Assembly: GCA_029263125.1 (NCBI GenBank)
Contig: JAJCYD010000010.1
Location: forward strand, 20,753-84,752
Origin: Solirubrobacteraceae bacterium
GTDB lineage: Bacteria > Actinomycetota > Thermoleophilia > Solirubrobacterales > Solirubrobacteraceae
DNA: 64,000 bases
Reading direction: 5' to 3'
Shown: positions 43,970-50,598 of the stretch, in pieces
Numbering within the stretch: position 1 is the first letter of the stretch
Layout of the letters: each line of letters starts with the position of its first letter
Program-made: the position numbers and the translations under genes
The notes under the pieces: generated by a model
Seen by the model: only the letters and a program-made list of their open reading frames with translations
Database searches by the model: none
Told to the model about the DNA's origin: nothing

Positions 43970-44140
43970 GTGGCGAATTCGCTGATGATCATGGGCATCG
44001 TCATCGCGACGCTGGGCAAGTTCGTCGGCATCGGCTATATCGCGATGGTCGAGAACGCCAACACGAAGGCGATGGGCGCCTTCATCTTCAGCGGCTATGC
44101 GATGGTTCTTGCCGGAGCGTTCTCCGGCGGCACGCTGTGA
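43970..44140 (+). CDS. Small two-helix membrane protein, 56 aa
   Basis: GTG at 43970 gives MANSLMIMGIVIATLGKFVG followed by a polar turn (MVENANTKAM) and a second helix (GAFIFSGYAMVLAGAFSGGTL). The composition is that of a helical hairpin membrane miniprotein. No family recognised; no clear operon partner, since both neighbours are on the opposite strand. It ends five bases before the stop of the convergent gene. Confidence 0.55.
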   Translation: MANSLMIMGIVIATLGKFVGIGYIAMVENANTKAMGAFIFSGYAMVLAGAFSGGTL

Positions 44141-44144
44141 GGAG

Positions 44145-44414
44145 TCAGTCGTCGGCGAGTGCCGACGTCGGCACGACGTAGTAGCGCTTGCCGACGGGCT
44201 TGGGGATCGCCGTGACACCGCGCCGCGTGGCGACCACGGGCAGCGTGCGGTCGATGTCGCCGCCGTGTGCCTCGACCCACTCGCCGACGGCGTCGCTGTC
44301 ACCGCCGGCCTCGACGACGTGGTTGTCCATGATCACCACGGTGCCCGGCTTGGACCAGATGAAGGGCGCGGGGGTCATGGTTGCCAGCAGCGTGCGGATC
44401 GAGTCGTCGGTCAT
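44145..44414 (-). CDS. Small hypothetical protein, homologous to the N-terminus of its neighbour
   Basis: 89 residues from the ATG at 44414. It aligns with the N-terminal ~85 residues of the adjacent VOC-domain protein: VVEAGGDSDAVGEWVEAHGG here, VLDAGADIDAVDAWVKARGG there; and KRYYVVPTSAL here, PLFFIVPKGHL there. So one is a stand-alone copy of a domain that is fused to a glyoxalase-fold domain in the other. Function of this domain is unknown. It is the last gene of a minus-strand run with the VOC and PduO genes. Confidence 0.65.
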   Translation of the reverse strand: MTDDSIRTLLATMTPAPFIWSKPGTVVIMDNHVVEAGGDSDAVGEWVEAHGGDIDRTLPVVATRRGVTAIPKPVGKRYYVVPTSALADD

Positions 44415-44446
44415 GCGCCGCGACAATAGCGCCCGGCCGCCGGCGA

Positions 44447-45214
44447 CTATCCGTACTGCGTCAGCGACAACGTGTTGCCGTCGGGGTCCTTGAACCATGC
44501 GACGCGCGTGCCGCCCGGTGCATTCCAGATTCCCCGCTCGTCCTGCGCCACGCCGTCGAAGGTCGCGAAGTCCACTCCGCGCTCGGTCAGATCGTCGATC
44601 GTCACCGCGATGTCGGACACCGTCCAGCCGAGCACCGTGTACGGCGCGATCACCGGCTCGCCGACCGCCGCGACGCGCAGCGTCGTCCCGCCGGCGTCAA
44701 ACGTGCATGCGACGGGGCTCTGCCCGGTGAGCTTCAGGCCGAGGGCGTGGCCGTAGAACGCCCGCGCCGCCGGCATGTCGGCGGTCGCCACGAAGGCGAC
44801 GAGGCTCGCGGACGCCAGGCCGCCGGCCGCTGTGGCCGCGCCCGTCGCCGGCGTGGCGCCGAGCATCGCGCCGAGCGGCGTGAGCGGTCTGCTCGGGGCG
44901 CCGCCGCGGCCGCCCGCCCCCGGCCCCGCCGCCGACCCTGCGGCCCGAGCCGGCGCCGCGCCGCCGGCCTGCAGGTGGCCCTTGGGCACGATGAAGAACA
45001 GTGGCGCGCGCTCGCCGTCGGGACCGGCAAGGTGGGCCGGCGTGCGGTGCGTCCAGCCGCCGCGCGCCTTGACCCAGGCGTCGACGGCATCGATGTCGGC
45101 GCCGGCGTCGAGCACCGGTCCGGCGGGAATCGCCGCCATGAACGGCGGCTTGGGGATCTCGCCCTCCGACGGCTCGATCCCCGACAGCAGGGCGACGATC
45201 TGCGACTCGTCCAT
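44447..45214 (-). CDS. Two-domain protein: unknown N-domain plus VOC (glyoxalase-fold) domain
   Basis: 255 residues from the ATG at 45214, which overlaps the stop of the adenosyltransferase gene (TGATG). Residues ~1-85 are homologous to the whole downstream 89-residue protein. A Gly/Ala/Pro linker leads to a VOC domain (~140-255): ASLVAFVATADMPAARAFYGHALGLKL, APYTVLGWTVSDIAVTIDDLTERGV and TRVAWFKDPDGNTLSL with the metal-ligand Asp/Glu pattern partly kept. VOC proteins include dioxygenases, glyoxalases and methylmalonyl-CoA epimerase; substrate unknown here. Coupling to a B12 gene is suggestive only. Confidence 0.8.
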   Translation of the reverse strand: MDESQIVALLSGIEPSEGEIPKPPFMAAIPAGPVLDAGADIDAVDAWVKARGGWTHRTPAHLAGPDGERAPLFFIVPKGHLQAGGAAPARAAGSAAGPGAGGRGGAPSRPLTPLGAMLGATPATGAATAAGGLASASLVAFVATADMPAARAFYGHALGLKLTGQSPVACTFDAGGTTLRVAAVGEPVIAPYTVLGWTVSDIAVTIDDLTERGVDFATFDGVAQDERGIWNAPGGTRVAWFKDPDGNTLSLTQYG

Positions 45215-45774
45215 CAGCGGTGGCGGCCGGGTTCCCACAGCGGCTCGTCGCCGTCGTTGGCGCCGCGGCTGAGGATGAACAGCAGGTCCGACAGGCGGTT
45301 GAGGTAGCGCACGACCTCGGGGCTCGCCTCGTCGACGAGCAGGGCGCGCCGCTCGGCGCGCCGGCATACCGTGCGGCAGACGTGCAGCTGCGCCGCCGCC
45401 GCCGTGCCGCCGGGCAGGACGAAGGACTTCAGCGGCGCGAGCGTGTCGTTGACCTCGTCGCAGGCCTGCTCCAGCCATGTCACCTGGTCTGCGTGCAGGC
45501 GCAGGCGCTCGCGCGCGCCGGCGTCGCCGGTCTCGGGCACCGCGAGATCGGCGCCGGCGTCGAAGAGGTCGTTCTGCACGCGCCGCAGCCACGGGCGGTA
45601 GCGCTCGGGCAGCGACGCGACCGCGAGCGCGACGCCGATCTGCGCGTTGAGCTCGTCGATGTCGCCGTAGGCCTCGATCCGGGGATGGGTCTTGCGAACG
45701 CGGCTCATGTCACCGAGGTGCGTCTCGCCGCCGTCGCCGAGGCGCGTGTAGATGCGTGTGAGGTTGACCGTCAT
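45214..45774 (-). CDS. Cob(I)alamin adenosyltransferase, PduO type
   Basis: 186 residues from the ATG at 45774. PduO-type hallmarks: VNLTRIYTRLGDGGETHLGD (the ATP-binding TRxGDxGxT loop), RIEAYGDIDELNAQIG, VQNDLFDAGADLA, and the C-terminal RTVCRRAERR...LNRLSDLLFILSR. It converts cob(I)alamin and ATP into adenosylcobalamin in the cytosol. It is divergent from the riboswitch-controlled uptake operon with 33 bases between its start and the riboswitch, so import and activation of B12 are encoded back to back. Its own transcript does not carry the riboswitch. Confidence 0.95.
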   Translation of the reverse strand: MTVNLTRIYTRLGDGGETHLGDMSRVRKTHPRIEAYGDIDELNAQIGVALAVASLPERYRPWLRRVQNDLFDAGADLAVPETGDAGARERLRLHADQVTWLEQACDEVNDTLAPLKSFVLPGGTAAAAQLHVCRTVCRRAERRALLVDEASPEVVRYLNRLSDLLFILSRGANDGDEPLWEPGRHR

Positions 45775-45807
45775 CGTCCTCTCAACGCTACACTGGCGCG
45801 GTTCATT

Positions 45808-45971
45808 GGTCGGTGGTGAAGGGAAGCCGGTGCGAATCCGGCGCGGACCCGCCACTGTCACCGGGGAAGCCATCCGCATGTGCCCGCACAGGACACGGCC
45901 ACCGGCACTCATATGAGAGCCGGGAAGGCGCGGGATGGTAGGCCCGGAAGCCAGGAGACCTGCCTCCGGCC
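45808..45971 (+). promoter_or_regulatory. Cobalamin riboswitch
   Basis: Contains the conserved core in order: GAAGGGAAGCCGGTGCGAAT, the CCGCCACTGTCACCGGGGAAGCC region (written in two parts: GCCACTGTCAC then GGGGAAGCC), GGGAAGGCG, and the B12 box AAGCCAGGAGACCTGCC at about 45948-45964. A P1 stem can form between GGTCGGTGG (45808-45816) and CCTCCGGCC (45963-45971). It lies 38 bases upstream of the ATG at 46009. Adenosylcobalamin (or methylcobalamin) binding is expected to reduce expression of the operon that runs to 52148. Confidence 0.95.
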
Positions 45972-45978
45972 ATCCCGC
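45930..45978 (+). promoter_or_regulatory. Alternative helix in riboswitch expression platform
   Basis: GCGGGATGG at 45930-45938 is a perfect 9-base complement of CCATCCCGC at 45970-45978. The helix would compete with the last bases of P1 and enclose the B12 box, so it is a candidate switching element. No terminator with a T-tract follows, which favours control of translation initiation or Rho-dependent termination. Confidence 0.5.
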
Positions 45979-46008
45979 ACGACGCCCTCGCGGAAGGGGT
46001 GCCTCCTC

Positions 46009-47136
46009 ATGTCCCATCGTCCTCGCGGTCTGCACTCCGGAGCCCTTGTCCTGCTTGCGGTGCTCGCCTTCGCGCCGGCGGCCGGCGCCACCCCCGCCTC
46101 GGTGCGGGTCGTCGGCGACGGCGTCGGGATCCCGGCGACCCCGGTCAACACGACCGGCGCCGCGGTGCCCGGGGGCTGTCCCGGGCATTCCGCCGGCGAG
46201 GCGCTCGATCTCGCGGTCGCGGGCAACTGGGACCGCATGCCGTTCGTCGCGACGATCCTCGGCGAGCCGCACACCTACGCCGCCAGCGACTACTGGAGCG
46301 TCTGGATCAACGACGCCTACTCGCAGATCGGGCTGTGCGACTACACCGTCAGATCGGGAGACCGCATCCTGATCTTCGTGCAGCGCGACGACGCCGGGTT
46401 TGAGGGGACGGTCTTCCCGCTCACGCTGGCGGGCGTCCCGGCGACGATCGCCGCCGGCCGGCCGTTCACCGTGACCGTCAACGAGCAGCGCACCGACGGG
46501 ACGACGACGACGCCGACGGCGCTCGCCGGCGCCACGGTCGCCGGCGGCGGCGCGAGTGCCGTGACGGACGGCGCCGGCAGGGCGACGCTGACGCTCACAT
46601 CCCCGGGCGTCGTGACGCTCCAGGCCACCAAGGCGGGAAACGTGGCGTCCGACAGCATCCGCGTCAGCGTCGTGGCGCCGGGCGCCGGTCCCACGCCGCT
46701 GCCGTCGCCGCCCGTCACCGGCACTCCCGGCGCGGTGGCAGGCCCCGATCGCACGGCGCCGGGATCCTCGATCGTCGGGATCGCCGAGCAGGCGCGTTTC
46801 GCGCGCTCCAAGGCCCCGCGCCGGCTGCGCGCCCGCATCGACGACGACCCCTCGGGCCTGCTGATCGTCAAGTTCCGCCTGACGCGCACGCTGCGCGGCC
46901 GCTGCACGTACTTCAGCGGCAGGTCCGAGCGCTTCCGCGTCAACAAGCGCGGGCGTTGCGGCGCGAGCAACGGGTACTGGTTCGGCGTCGGCAACGGTTC
47001 GCAGATCGACTACCTGCTGCCCCGTTCGCTGCCCAGCGGCCGCTACGTGCTCGACGTCAACGCGATCGACAAGGCCTACAACCGCGACGACAAGCGCCGC
47101 CGCGAGGGCAACCGCATCGTCTTCTATGTCCGGTAG
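46009..47136 (+). CDS. Exported DUF4430-like (transcobalamin beta-domain-like) protein
   Basis: 375 residues with a Sec signal peptide (GALVLLAVLAFAPAAGA). Residues ~30-130 (SVRVVGDGVGIPATPVNTTG, DYWSVWINDAYSQIGLCDYT, VRSGDRILIFV) have the pattern of the small beta domain of transcobalamin/intrinsic factor (DUF4430 type): a FW/YW...Y sequence, then a KDGE-like turn and a strand. An Ig-like repeat (~140-225, AGVPATIAAGRPFTVTVNEQ) and a Pro/Thr linker follow, then a C-terminal beta domain with two Cys (~260-375). First gene after the cobalamin riboswitch. A cobalamin-capture or cell-wall display role is inferred. Confidence 0.75.
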   Translation: MSHRPRGLHSGALVLLAVLAFAPAAGATPASVRVVGDGVGIPATPVNTTGAAVPGGCPGHSAGEALDLAVAGNWDRMPFVATILGEPHTYAASDYWSVWINDAYSQIGLCDYTVRSGDRILIFVQRDDAGFEGTVFPLTLAGVPATIAAGRPFTVTVNEQRTDGTTTTPTALAGATVAGGGASAVTDGAGRATLTLTSPGVVTLQATKAGNVASDSIRVSVVAPGAGPTPLPSPPVTGTPGAVAGPDRTAPGSSIVGIAEQARFARSKAPRRLRARIDDDPSGLLIVKFRLTRTLRGRCTYFSGRSERFRVNKRGRCGASNGYWFGVGNGSQIDYLLPRSLPSGRYVLDVNAIDKAYNRDDKRRREGNRIVFYVR

Positions 47137-48103
47137 TGGATGGCCAGCACGTGAACGGTTGACCAGGACGCGTCGCATCGCGCTGATCGCGGCGGCCGCG
47201 CTGGCGCTCGGCGGTTGCGGCCTGGGAGCGGGATCCGATCCCGGCGGGCCGGTCAGCCTGACGGTCACCCGCGACTTCGGCACCGAGGAGGTGCTGTCGA
47301 TCCCGGGCGCGAAGGTGTCCGGAGCCGACACCGTGCTGCGGGTGCTGCAGCGCAACGCCACCGTCAAGACGCGCTTCGGCGGCGAGTTCGTGCAGTCGAT
47401 CGGCGGCGTCGCCGGCGGCCGGCGCGACGGGCGGCCCGTCGATTGGTTCGTCTACGTCAACGGCAGCCTCACCGACCAGGGAGCGGGCGCGGTCGGCGTC
47501 AACGGCGGGGACCGCATCTGGTGGGATCACCGCGACTGGGGCCTGACGCCCGACGTGCGCGCCGTCGTGGGCTCCTACCCCGAGCCGTTCGTCCACGGCG
47601 AGGACGGAAAGCGCCTGCCGGTGCGCGTGGAATGCGCGGATCCGAAGTCCAAGCCGTGCTCGGATGTCGCCGACAAGCTGCTCGCGCTCGATATTCCGAT
47701 CGGACGCAGCAACATCAGCCGCAGCGCCGCCGACGAGTCGTTGCGGATCCTCGTCGGGCCGTGGAAGGCGATTCGCGGGCGCGATGCCGAGTCCGACGCG
47801 ATCGACCGCGGGCCGAGGGCCGGCGGCGTCTACGCGCGATTCGACGAGACCGGCGGCGAGCTGTCGGTGCTCGACGAGCGCGGCCGCACGGCCCAGACGC
47901 TCGGCGCCGCGACCGGCCTGATCGCCGCGACGCGGTCCAAGGACCGCCAGCCCGTGTGGTTTGTCACCGGGACCGACGACGAGGGCGTCGCCGCGGCGTC
48001 GCGCGCGCTCGACGAGGGGGTGCTCAGCAACCGCTTCGCGCTCGCGATCTCCGACGACCTGCCCGTCGCGGTTCCCGCGACGCCGGCGGCGAAGGCGAAG
48101 TAG
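47126..48103 (+). CDS. DUF4430 lipoprotein (transcobalamin beta-domain-like)
   Basis: 325 residues, lipobox LALGGC (Cys31). Residues ~60-130 match DUF4430: GADTVLRVLQRNATVKTRFG, FVQSIGGVAGG, VDWFVYVNGSLTDQGAGAVG, VNGGDRIWWDHRDW. The remainder (~140-320) is a second domain with no recognised family, rich in Asp/Arg and ending near the membrane-proximal side. Start overlaps the preceding gene by 11 bases. DUF4430 is the fold of the cobalamin-covering C-terminal domain of human intrinsic factor and transcobalamin, so together with the riboswitch a B12-binding lipoprotein is the best inference. Confidence 0.82.
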   Translation: MSGSGWPARERLTRTRRIALIAAAALALGGCGLGAGSDPGGPVSLTVTRDFGTEEVLSIPGAKVSGADTVLRVLQRNATVKTRFGGEFVQSIGGVAGGRRDGRPVDWFVYVNGSLTDQGAGAVGVNGGDRIWWDHRDWGLTPDVRAVVGSYPEPFVHGEDGKRLPVRVECADPKSKPCSDVADKLLALDIPIGRSNISRSAADESLRILVGPWKAIRGRDAESDAIDRGPRAGGVYARFDETGGELSVLDERGRTAQTLGAATGLIAATRSKDRQPVWFVTGTDDEGVAAASRALDEGVLSNRFALAISDDLPVAVPATPAAKAK

Positions 48104-48988
48104 ATGCGGCCGGCCAGCGCGCTGCACGCTGCTCGCGCGGGCATCTCTGCGGCGTACGTGTGCGCGCTCGTCGCGGTCGTCCTGGCCTTCGAGAACCCGA
48201 TCGTGCTCGCGGCGAGCGCGGTGGCGATCGTCGCCGCGGCACTGCTCGCGGGCGCCGGAGGACCGCTGCTGCGAGCGGCCCTGTTCGGCGTGCCGTTCGC
48301 GCTGCTGGTGGCGGTCGTCAACCCGCTCGTGGCCGGCGAGGGGCTGACCGTGCTGGCGCGCCTGGGCGAGCTGGGCCCGCTGGGCAACCTCGACATCACC
48401 CGCGAGGGACTCGTCTTCGGCGCGGTGCTCGGCCTGCGCGCGCTGCTGATCGTGCTGGCCTCCGGCGCGCTGCTGGCGGCCACCGTCGATCCCGACGAGC
48501 TGCTGGGCGGCATGCGGCGATGCTCGGCGCGCTTCGGGCTGACGGCGGCGCTGGCCGTGCGGCTCGTGCCGGTGCTCGGGCGCGACGCACGGCGTCTGGC
48601 AGACGCGCGGCGCTGCCGACCGGACGCGACGGACAAGCCCGGGGGCGCCGAGCGCCTGCAGATCGTGCGCGCGGTCGCGACGGGCGCGCTGGACCGCGCG
48701 CTGGATGTCGCCGCGACGCTCGAGGTCCGCGGCTACGCGATCTCCGCCGAGGGCGGTCGTCGCCGGCCGCGCACGCGGGCGCCGTGGTCGCGTCACGACC
48801 TCGCGGTCGCGGCATCGGCCGCCGGGCTGGTGGCGCTGGCCGCCGGCGCCAGGCTGCTGGGCACAGCGGGCTTTGAGGCCTATCCGCGCACGATCGTCGC
48901 CGCCGGTGCGGGCACGTGGCTGATCGCGGCCGCGATCGTCGCCGTGGCACTGCTGCCGTTCGCCGACCGGCGGGGGATCCTGCGATGA
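48104..48988 (+). CDS. ecfT: ECF transporter transmembrane subunit EcfT (CbiQ-like)
   Basis: 294 residues starting on the base after the preceding stop. About seven helices, with the cytosolic coupling region LADARRCRPDATDKPGG...RALDVAATLEVRGYA that contains the Ala-Arg-Gly-type motif (here VRG) used to contact the ATPases. Together with the ATPases and an S component it forms an energy-coupling factor vitamin transporter. ATGA overlap with the ATPase gene. CbiQ-like T components commonly serve cobalt or cobalamin uptake; the riboswitch points to cobalamin. Confidence 0.88.
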   Translation: MRPASALHAARAGISAAYVCALVAVVLAFENPIVLAASAVAIVAAALLAGAGGPLLRAALFGVPFALLVAVVNPLVAGEGLTVLARLGELGPLGNLDITREGLVFGAVLGLRALLIVLASGALLAATVDPDELLGGMRRCSARFGLTAALAVRLVPVLGRDARRLADARRCRPDATDKPGGAERLQIVRAVATGALDRALDVAATLEVRGYAISAEGGRRRPRTRAPWSRHDLAVAASAAGLVALAAGARLLGTAGFEAYPRTIVAAGAGTWLIAAAIVAVALLPFADRRGILR

Positions 48989-50598
48989 GCACCCTGCGCT
49001 TCGAGCACGTCAGCTACAGCTATCCGGACGCCACGCGACCGGCCCTGCGCGACGTGTCGGTGGACCTCGCCGCGGGCGAGTTCGTCGTCGCCGCGGGCCT
49101 GTCGGCGTCGGGCAAGTCGACGTTCCTGAGGGCCGCGTGCGGCCTCGTCCCGCACTTCCACGGCGGCGAGTTCGCCGGGCGCGTGACAACGGGCGCCATG
49201 GACACGCGCGAGCACGGCCCCGGGGCGATCTCCGCGGTGGCGGGCACGCTGTTTCAGGATCCCGAGACGCAGGTCGTGCTGTCGACGGTGCGTGCCGAGC
49301 TGGCGCTTCCGCTCGAGCATCGCGGCCACGGCCCGTCGCAGGTGGCGCGCGGGGTGGAGGAGACCGCGCTCGCACTGGGGATCGGCGACCTGCTGGACCG
49401 CCAGACCCACGAGCTGTCCGCCGGCGAGCTTCAGCGCGTCGCGCTCGGCGCGGCGCTGGCCGGGCGCCCGCGGATCGTGCTGCTCGACGAGCCGACCTCG
49501 CAGCTTGACCCCGTCGCGGGCGACGAGCTCGTGTGGCTGCTGCGCCGCCTCAACGAGGAGTGGGGCACGACGATCGTGCTCGTCGAGCACCGTCTCGAAC
49601 GCTGCCTCGGCGCCGCCGACCGCGTGCTCGCCTTCGAAGCGGGTCGCCTCGCGTGTGACACGTCGCCACGGGGCTTCCTCGAATGGGCGGCCGAGCGAGC
49701 GCCCGCGCTGTCGACGCCGGGGGCGCGCCTGTTCGCGCGCGCCGGCCTGCGCCCGCCACCCAGCGGTGTCAAGGACGCGCGCGCGACGCTGCGCGCCCAT
49801 GACCTGCTGGTGGAGGGCGGCGCGCCGGCCCCCGCCGCCGCCCCCGCTCGCCGCGCACGGCGCACGAGACGCGGGCGCGACGGCGACGCCCCGGCGCCGG
49901 CACTGGCATTCCGCGGCGTCTGGCACGAGCGCCAGGGTGGCCGGGCGGTGCTGCGCGGCATCGACCTCGCACTGGCGCCCGGCGAACGGGTGGCGCTGAT
50001 GGGCCGAAACGGCGCCGGCAAGTCGACGCTGCTGCGCCACGCCAACGCGCTGATGTCGCCGACGCGCGGGCGCGTCGAGGTAGCCGGCCGCGTGGCGCTG
50101 CTGCTGCAGAATCCCAACGACTACTTCCTCGCCGACCGCGTGGGCGAGGAGATCGGAGCGCCGGCGCTGCAGCGCGCCGGCCTGGCCGCCTTCGCCGACC
50201 GCCACCCGCGCGACCTGTCCGGCGGCGAGCGCCAGCGCCTCGCCCTGGCGATCGTGTGCGAGGGCGACGCGCCGCCCGCGGCGCTGTGCCTCGACGAGCC
50301 GACGCGCGGCATGGACCGCGCCGCCAAGGGCGATCTCGCCGCGGACGTGCGCGCCGCCGCGGAGGCCGGCAGCGCCGTCCTCGTCGCGACACACGATCCG
50401 GAGTTCGCGGCGACCGTCGCGCAGCGCGTCGTCCTGCTGGCCGAGGGGACGGTGATCGCCGACGGCCCGGTGGGCGAGCTGCTCAGCGGCGGCTGGTACT
50501 TCGCGACGGAGACGGCCCGCATCGTGGATGGTGCGCTGCTGCCCGAGGACGGCGCCGACGTGCTGCGCGCGCGGATGACTGTCGCGGTGCGCCCGTGA
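48985..50598 (+). CDS. ecfA: ECF transporter double ATPase (EcfA-EcfA' fusion)
   Basis: 537 residues with two ABC ATPase domains in one chain. Domain 1: Walker A GLSASGKST (38-46), signature LSAGELQRVALGAAL, Walker B IVLLDEPTSQLD, H-loop VLVEHRLE. Domain 2 (~305 on): Walker A GRNGAGKST, LLLQNPNDYFL Q-loop, signature LSGGERQRLALAI, Walker B ALCLDEPTRGMD, H-loop VATHDPE. Both sites look complete. ECF systems usually use two separate or one duplicated ATPase; the fused form is well known. Overlaps both neighbours by four bases, giving stoichiometric synthesis. Confidence 0.93.
   Translation: MSTLRFEHVSYSYPDATRPALRDVSVDLAAGEFVVAAGLSASGKSTFLRAACGLVPHFHGGEFAGRVTTGAMDTREHGPGAISAVAGTLFQDPETQVVLSTVRAELALPLEHRGHGPSQVARGVEETALALGIGDLLDRQTHELSAGELQRVALGAALAGRPRIVLLDEPTSQLDPVAGDELVWLLRRLNEEWGTTIVLVEHRLERCLGAADRVLAFEAGRLACDTSPRGFLEWAAERAPALSTPGARLFARAGLRPPPSGVKDARATLRAHDLLVEGGAPAPAAAPARRARRTRRGRDGDAPAPALAFRGVWHERQGGRAVLRGIDLALAPGERVALMGRNGAGKSTLLRHANALMSPTRGRVEVAGRVALLLQNPNDYFLADRVGEEIGAPALQRAGLAAFADRHPRDLSGGERQRLALAIVCEGDAPPAALCLDEPTRGMDRAAKGDLAADVRAAAEAGSAVLVATHDPEFAATVAQRVVLLAEGTVIADGPVGELLSGGWYFATETARIVDGALLPEDGADVLRARMTVAVRP

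Noticed and set aside
45214..47367. 717-residue minus-strand frame extending the PduO gene upstream
   Set aside because: The real start is at 45774; the upstream extension is antisense to the riboswitch and the first DUF4430 gene and has no family sequence.
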